Positions 6,717-9,470 of a DNA stretch of 9,470 nucleotides are shown here, in pieces. Within the stretch, counting starts at the first letter, position 1; every line of letters starts with the position of its first letter. The notes beneath the pieces are model-generated. The model worked only from the letters and a program-made list of their open reading frames with translations. It did no database searches and was not told where the DNA came from. A program made the translations under genes and the position numbers. The DNA is from Clostridia bacterium (lineage in GTDB: Bacteria > Bacillota > Clostridia > Oscillospirales > Butyricicoccaceae): NCBI GenBank assembly GCA_017556565.1, contig JAFYMQ010000146.1:1-9470 (forward strand), given 5' to 3'.

Positions 6717-6735
6717 TCGCGGAGGCAAAACTGTT

Positions 6736-7320
6736 ATGATAATGACCTGTGTTATCGGTGCAATGCTGGCGCTGGCGGTGATTTTTGGCGGGGTGACGGG
6801 CAATATCGGGGAAGTGTCCCAAGCCGCGCTGGACGGCGCCAAGCAGGCAGTAACCCTGCTGCTCAATATCGGCGGAACCATATGTCTGTGGAACGGCCTG
6901 CTTGAGATAATGAACCGCAGCGGTCTGTCGGGGCATATTTCAAAACTGCTGCAGCCGATAATACGGCTGCTTTTTGGCAGTTATGCCAAAGACGAAGAAT
7001 GCCTGCGCTATATCAGTCAGAATATGTCTGCCAACCTGCTGGGGCTGGGCTCGGCAGCCACACCTGCAGGGCTCAAGGCTGCAAAAAGGCTGCAGCAGTT
7101 ATCCCGTGAGCGGGGAGAAAGACCCCATGGAGTATTCCTGCTCATAGTGATAAACACCGCATCTTTGCAGCTGCTGCCCACGACTGTGGCGGCAGTGCGC
7201 GCTTCAATGGGCAGCGCAAGACCCTTTGATATCCTGCCCGCGGTGTGGCTTGCAAGCGCCGTATCGGTGGCGGCAGGCATAACGGCGGTCGGGATTTTTC
7301 GGGCGGTGAGCAAAAAATGA
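6736..7320 (+). CDS. spmA: Spore maturation protein A, membrane protein
   Basis: In Bacillus, SpmA and SpmB are needed for proper dehydration of the spore core; they are membrane proteins with nucleoside-recognition (Gate) domains, and the molecular mechanism is not settled. This 194-residue protein matches SpmA in length (B. subtilis about 196) and in its signature blocks: the GA-rich DGAKQAVTLLL region (33-43), NMSANLLGLGSAATPAGLKA (96-115) and INTASLQLLPTTVAAVRA (139-156). Hydrophobic membrane segments lie near 4-20, 38-53, 132-150 and 168-188. The start at 6736 is chosen for the GGAGG at 6721-6725, 10 bases upstream; the frame is open back to 6631, but that crosses the divergent promoter and gene. 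The stop overlaps the spmB start (ATGA), so the pair is translationally coupled. Confidence 0.9.
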   Translation: MIMTCVIGAMLALAVIFGGVTGNIGEVSQAALDGAKQAVTLLLNIGGTICLWNGLLEIMNRSGLSGHISKLLQPIIRLLFGSYAKDEECLRYISQNMSANLLGLGSAATPAGLKAAKRLQQLSRERGERPHGVFLLIVINTASLQLLPTTVAAVRASMGSARPFDILPAVWLASAVSVAAGITAVGIFRAVSKK

Positions 7321-7829
7321 CCGATTATATTATTCCCTTTTTGATGCTGCTTATTATAGTCTACGGTGGGGTGCGAGGTGTGGACGTTTTTGACGCCATG
7401 TGCCGGGGGATCAAAGACGGCATGGGTGTATGCGCAGGCATATTTCCCGCTATGCTGATAATGCTCACAGCCGTCTCCATGCTGAGAGCAAGCGGCGGCA
7501 GCGAGCTCATATCCTATGCATTGACCCCCGTTGCCCGTCTGCTGGGTATTCCCGGTGAGTGCATCCCGCTGGCGCTGCTCCGACCGTTCAGCGGCAGCGG
7601 TGCGCTGAGTATAGGCAGTGAGATAATCAAATCGGCGGGCGCGGACAGTTATCCCGGCAGGGTGGCGGCGGTAATGCTGGGCGCAAGCGAAACAAGCTTC
7701 TATACCATAGCCGTGTACTCGGCATATTTAGGACTGAAAAACACCGCATACACGCTGCCTGCCGCGTTGAGCGCCGACTTTGCGGCATTTGTTATGTCCG
7801 GAGTGGCGGTCAGGCTGCTTATGCAATAG
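7317..7829 (+). CDS. spmB: Spore maturation protein B, membrane protein
   Basis: Partner of SpmA in spore core dehydration, with the same Gate-type fold. The 170 residues are close to the ~178 of Bacillus SpmB. Recognisable blocks are the N-terminal membrane helix YIIPFLMLLIIVYGGVRG (4-21), LALLRPFSGSGAL (85-97), DSYPGRVAAVMLGASETSFY (110-129) and the final hydrophobic segment SADFAAFVMSGVAVRLL (152-168). The ATG at 7317 overlaps the spmA stop by four bases (ATGA). A GGTGAG about 7 bases upstream is a weak ribosome site, fitting coupled translation. The frame is open back to 7245 inside spmA, but a start there lacks support. No terminator follows, so transcription may continue into the HD-domain gene. 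Confidence 0.9.
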   Translation: MTDYIIPFLMLLIIVYGGVRGVDVFDAMCRGIKDGMGVCAGIFPAMLIMLTAVSMLRASGGSELISYALTPVARLLGIPGECIPLALLRPFSGSGALSIGSEIIKSAGADSYPGRVAAVMLGASETSFYTIAVYSAYLGLKNTAYTLPAALSADFAAFVMSGVAVRLLMQ

Positions 7830-7846
7830 CTCGGGATGTGTGAGCA

Positions 7847-7881
7847 TTGTACGGTTTTATGTACAGTAAAAATTGTACAAT
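7847..7881. promoter_or_regulatory. Cluster of three TGTAC motifs before the HD-domain gene
   Basis: TTGTAC (7847-7852), ATGTACA (7859-7865) and the perfect 10-base palindrome ATTGTACAAT (7872-7881) lie within 35 bases, just upstream of the ribosome site. The last one contains TACAAT (7876-7881), which could be a -10 box, although no good -35 lies at the right distance. This looks like a regulator site over a weak promoter, but the regulator is unknown. Confidence 0.4.
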
Positions 7882-7904
7882 GTAATCACAAAGGAGATGA
7901 AAAT

Positions 7905-8471
7905 ATGAGTGCAATAACACTGTATACGGGCAAGACCATGGATATCACAACACCTCAAAAGGAGAATATAGATATAGCGGATATAGCCCATTCGCTGAGT
8001 ATGATCTGCAGAGCAAACGGACATTTCAAAAGCTTCTATTCTGTGGCTCAGCATTGCATCAACTGTGCCGCTGAGGCTTACGCACGCGGATACAGTAAAG
8101 CTGTTCAGCTTGCCTGCCTCCTCCATGACGCGGCAGAGGCATATGTGTGTGATATACCCCGTCCCATCAAGAACGGTATGGCAGATTTCTGCCTCATTGA
8201 GGACAGGCTGCTGGATATGATATACCGCAAATATCTGCACCGCGGTCTGACCGCCCGTGAGCAGGCAGAGGTAAAAGAAATCGACGATACCATGCTCTGC
8301 TTTGAGTTTGATGCGCTGATGGGCAAGAGGCTTGACGTTGGGTTTGAGCCTTATCTGCTGAGCCAGCCCCGATTTGATGCCTGCGATTGCAGATTTGTTG
8401 AGCGCTATTATGCCAGGCTGGTAAAAGAGCTTGTGCGTGAGATGGAGCTGTGCGGCGCGGCATTGGATTGA
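7905..8471 (+). CDS. HD-domain phosphohydrolase (YfbR-like superfamily)
   Basis: A 188-residue soluble protein of the HD metal-dependent phosphohydrolase superfamily. Metal ligands are visible in order: His50 in SVAQH, His74-Asp75 in LLHDAAEAY, and an Asp in EIDDTML (127 or 128). The preceding DIAHSLSMICRANGH (26-40) and the following CDIPRPIKN (82-90) are typical of the subfamily in which AQH, HDAAEA and DIPRP occur together. Members relate to YfbR-type 5'-deoxynucleotidases, but the substrate of this subfamily is not known to me, so a nucleotide or nucleoside monophosphate is only likely. The start at 7905 has AAAGGAG (7890-7896) 8 bases upstream; an open frame back to 7836 has no such site. 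It may be read from its own weak promoter or by read-through from spmB. Confidence 0.88.
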   Translation: MSAITLYTGKTMDITTPQKENIDIADIAHSLSMICRANGHFKSFYSVAQHCINCAAEAYARGYSKAVQLACLLHDAAEAYVCDIPRPIKNGMADFCLIEDRLLDMIYRKYLHRGLTAREQAEVKEIDDTMLCFEFDALMGKRLDVGFEPYLLSQPRFDACDCRFVERYYARLVKELVREMELCGAALD

Positions 8472-8479
8472 ACAAAAAA

Positions 8480-8503
8480 ATCCCTCACCGATTGGTGAGG
8501 GAT
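8480..8503 (-). terminator. Intrinsic terminator of the NlpC/P60 gene
   Basis: A perfect 10-base stem, ATCCCTCACC pairing with GGTGAGGGAT, has a 4-base loop. On the minus strand it is followed directly by TTTTTTTGTTC, a proper T run, 13 bases after the stop of the peptidase gene. On the plus strand no T run follows, so it is a weak stop for the HD-domain gene, which ends 8 bases before it. Confidence 0.85.
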
Positions 8504-8516
8504 GATAGGTTAAAGC

Positions 8517-9461
8517 TTATTTGAACATTGTGCCCGAGCCAATATAATTGGTGGTGTAATAGGTGCTGCTGAGCTTGGCATATTCAACGTTCTTGCCCGA
8601 TCTGGGAGCGTGGATGAATGTATCGTTGCCAACATAGATACCTACGTGGCCGACCTCATTGCCGGTATCGGGACGGGTGAAGAATACCAGATCGCCGGGC
8701 TGCAGCTCGGACTTGGAGATCTTCTTGACACTCTTGTGATACTGATCATAGGAGCATCTCTGGATGCTGATGCCAAAGTGGTTGTATACGTACTGTACCA
8801 GACCGGAACAGTCAAAACCCTTGGGAGTGGTGCCGCCCCACAGATAGGGAACACCGAGGAATGTTGCTGCGTAGTCGCAGATCTCCTTGCGGAGCTGAGC
8901 TTCCTGCTGAGAAGCGGTGGTCTCTGCGGGCTTGGCTGCAGCAGAAGAGGTGCTACTTGAGGATGTGGCTGTTGTGGGGGGAGTAGAGTTGGTCTTGAAG
9001 GTGCCTACCTCAACGTAGCTGCCGGAAACGTAACCGGTCTGACCGCGATACTCGATCTTGAACCAGCCGTTGTTGATGCCGATGATCTTGGCAACCGTGC
9101 CCTCACCCAGAGTGGTGATGCGGCTATAAGAGACACCGGGACCTGTACGCATATTGAGACCCTCGGGGATAACTCTGATCTGTCCGGCCTCGACGTTCAT
9201 AACATTCTGAACATCAACGTAGTCGGTATGCAGATAACCGACAGTACCCTTGTAAGATACCTTGTAGAATGTGCCTGTCTTGCCGATAACAGCAACTCTG
9301 TCGCCGTCGTGCAGACTTGCCAGTACCTTGCAGGAGGTGTTGGCCTCTTGCCTCAGATTGAGCGAGGAGTTGACGTCAACGGTTCCGCCCTTGATATCAT
9401 AGGCAAAAGCCGAGACAGTCAGCAAAACTGTCAGACAGCAAATGAGAACAAAGCATCTCAT
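8517..9461 (-). CDS. Secreted SH3b-SH3b-NlpC/P60 cell-wall peptidase
   Basis: Probable D,L-endopeptidase that cuts stem peptides of peptidoglycan outside the cell. The 314 residues show, in order: a signal peptide (1-20, cleavage expected after SAFA and no lipobox); two bacterial SH3 domains (about 27-84 and 94-152, each with an LNLR or LNMR box followed by a WFKIEY- or FYKVSY-type strand and a GY(L/V) turn); a Ser/Thr/Pro-rich flexible linker (about 155-185); and an NlpC/P60 domain (about 190-314). Catalytic residues are Cys218 in FDCSGLVQY, His272 in VGHVGIYVG and the third polar residue His284 in FIHAPRSG. The ATG at 9461 lies 9 bases from the window edge, so its ribosome site cannot be judged. 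A strong terminator follows. It could serve in growth, separation or spore-cortex turnover. Confidence 0.94.
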   Translation of the reverse strand: MRCFVLICCLTVLLTVSAFAYDIKGGTVDVNSSLNLRQEANTSCKVLASLHDGDRVAVIGKTGTFYKVSYKGTVGYLHTDYVDVQNVMNVEAGQIRVIPEGLNMRTGPGVSYSRITTLGEGTVAKIIGINNGWFKIEYRGQTGYVSGSYVEVGTFKTNSTPPTTATSSSSTSSAAAKPAETTASQQEAQLRKEICDYAATFLGVPYLWGGTTPKGFDCSGLVQYVYNHFGISIQRCSYDQYHKSVKKISKSELQPGDLVFFTRPDTGNEVGHVGIYVGNDTFIHAPRSGKNVEYAKLSSTYYTTNYIGSGTMFK

Positions 9462-9470
9462 AAATGTTGA

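Noticed and set aside
6631..6735. Longer N terminus for SpmA starting at 6631
   Set aside because: It would cross the divergent gene's start and promoter, and SpmA has its usual length from the ATG at 6736, which has GGAGG upstream.
7836..7904. Longer N terminus for the HD-domain protein starting at 7836
   Set aside because: The region holds the TGTAC cluster and no ribosome site for that start; AAAGGAG fits the ATG at 7905.
8480..8503. The perfect 10-base hairpin as a bidirectional terminator
   Set aside because: Only the minus strand has a T run after the stem, so I assign it to the NlpC/P60 gene alone.

Overview
The window looks like chromosomal DNA from a Gram-positive anaerobe of the class Clostridia. 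A Ruminococcus-like member of the Oscillospiraceae is my best guess, made from gene content and style rather than a database search. The reasons are the spore-maturation pair spmA-spmB, an NlpC/P60 cell-wall hydrolase with SH3b repeats, strong AGGAGG-type ribosome sites, sigma-A-type promoters, a textbook catabolite-responsive element (cre), and roughly balanced GC content with AT-rich intergenic regions. I see no mobile element, tRNA, rRNA or CRISPR array.

Layout. (1) Positions 1-2676, minus strand: a lower-glycolysis operon read in the order pgk, tpiA, gpmI; gpmI runs off the left edge. It has a clear promoter and an almost ideal cre upstream of the -35 box. (2) Positions 2677-2948: a 272-base divergent regulatory region holding promoters for both sides, the cre, a short inverted repeat and several TGTAC motifs. 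(3) Positions 2949-5165, plus strand: tdh and kbl, the two-step route from threonine to glycine plus acetyl-CoA. They end at a strong bidirectional terminator shared with the next, convergent unit. (4) Positions 5236-6646, minus strand: a small unrecognised protein followed by a deoxyribose-phosphate aldolase (DeoC) with an extra ~100-residue C-terminal domain, both behind a near-consensus promoter. (5) Positions 6736-7829, plus strand: spmA and spmB, translationally coupled. (6) Positions 7905-8471, plus strand: an HD-domain phosphohydrolase. (7) Positions 8517-9461, minus strand: a secreted SH3b-SH3b-NlpC/P60 peptidase with its own terminator.

How it fits together. Most of the window is housekeeping carbon metabolism. 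The glycolytic operon and the threonine-degradation operon are transcribed away from each other from one control region, and DeoC also yields glyceraldehyde-3-phosphate, which feeds the same lower glycolysis. The spm genes and the cell-wall hydrolase belong to envelope and spore biology.

I did not find a convincing new multi-gene system. The points most worth a second look are the DeoC C-terminal extension with its unknown partner protein, the 62-codon open extension at the start of gpmI, the cre placed for activation of pgk, and a TGTAC-rich motif cluster present in two separate intergenic regions.
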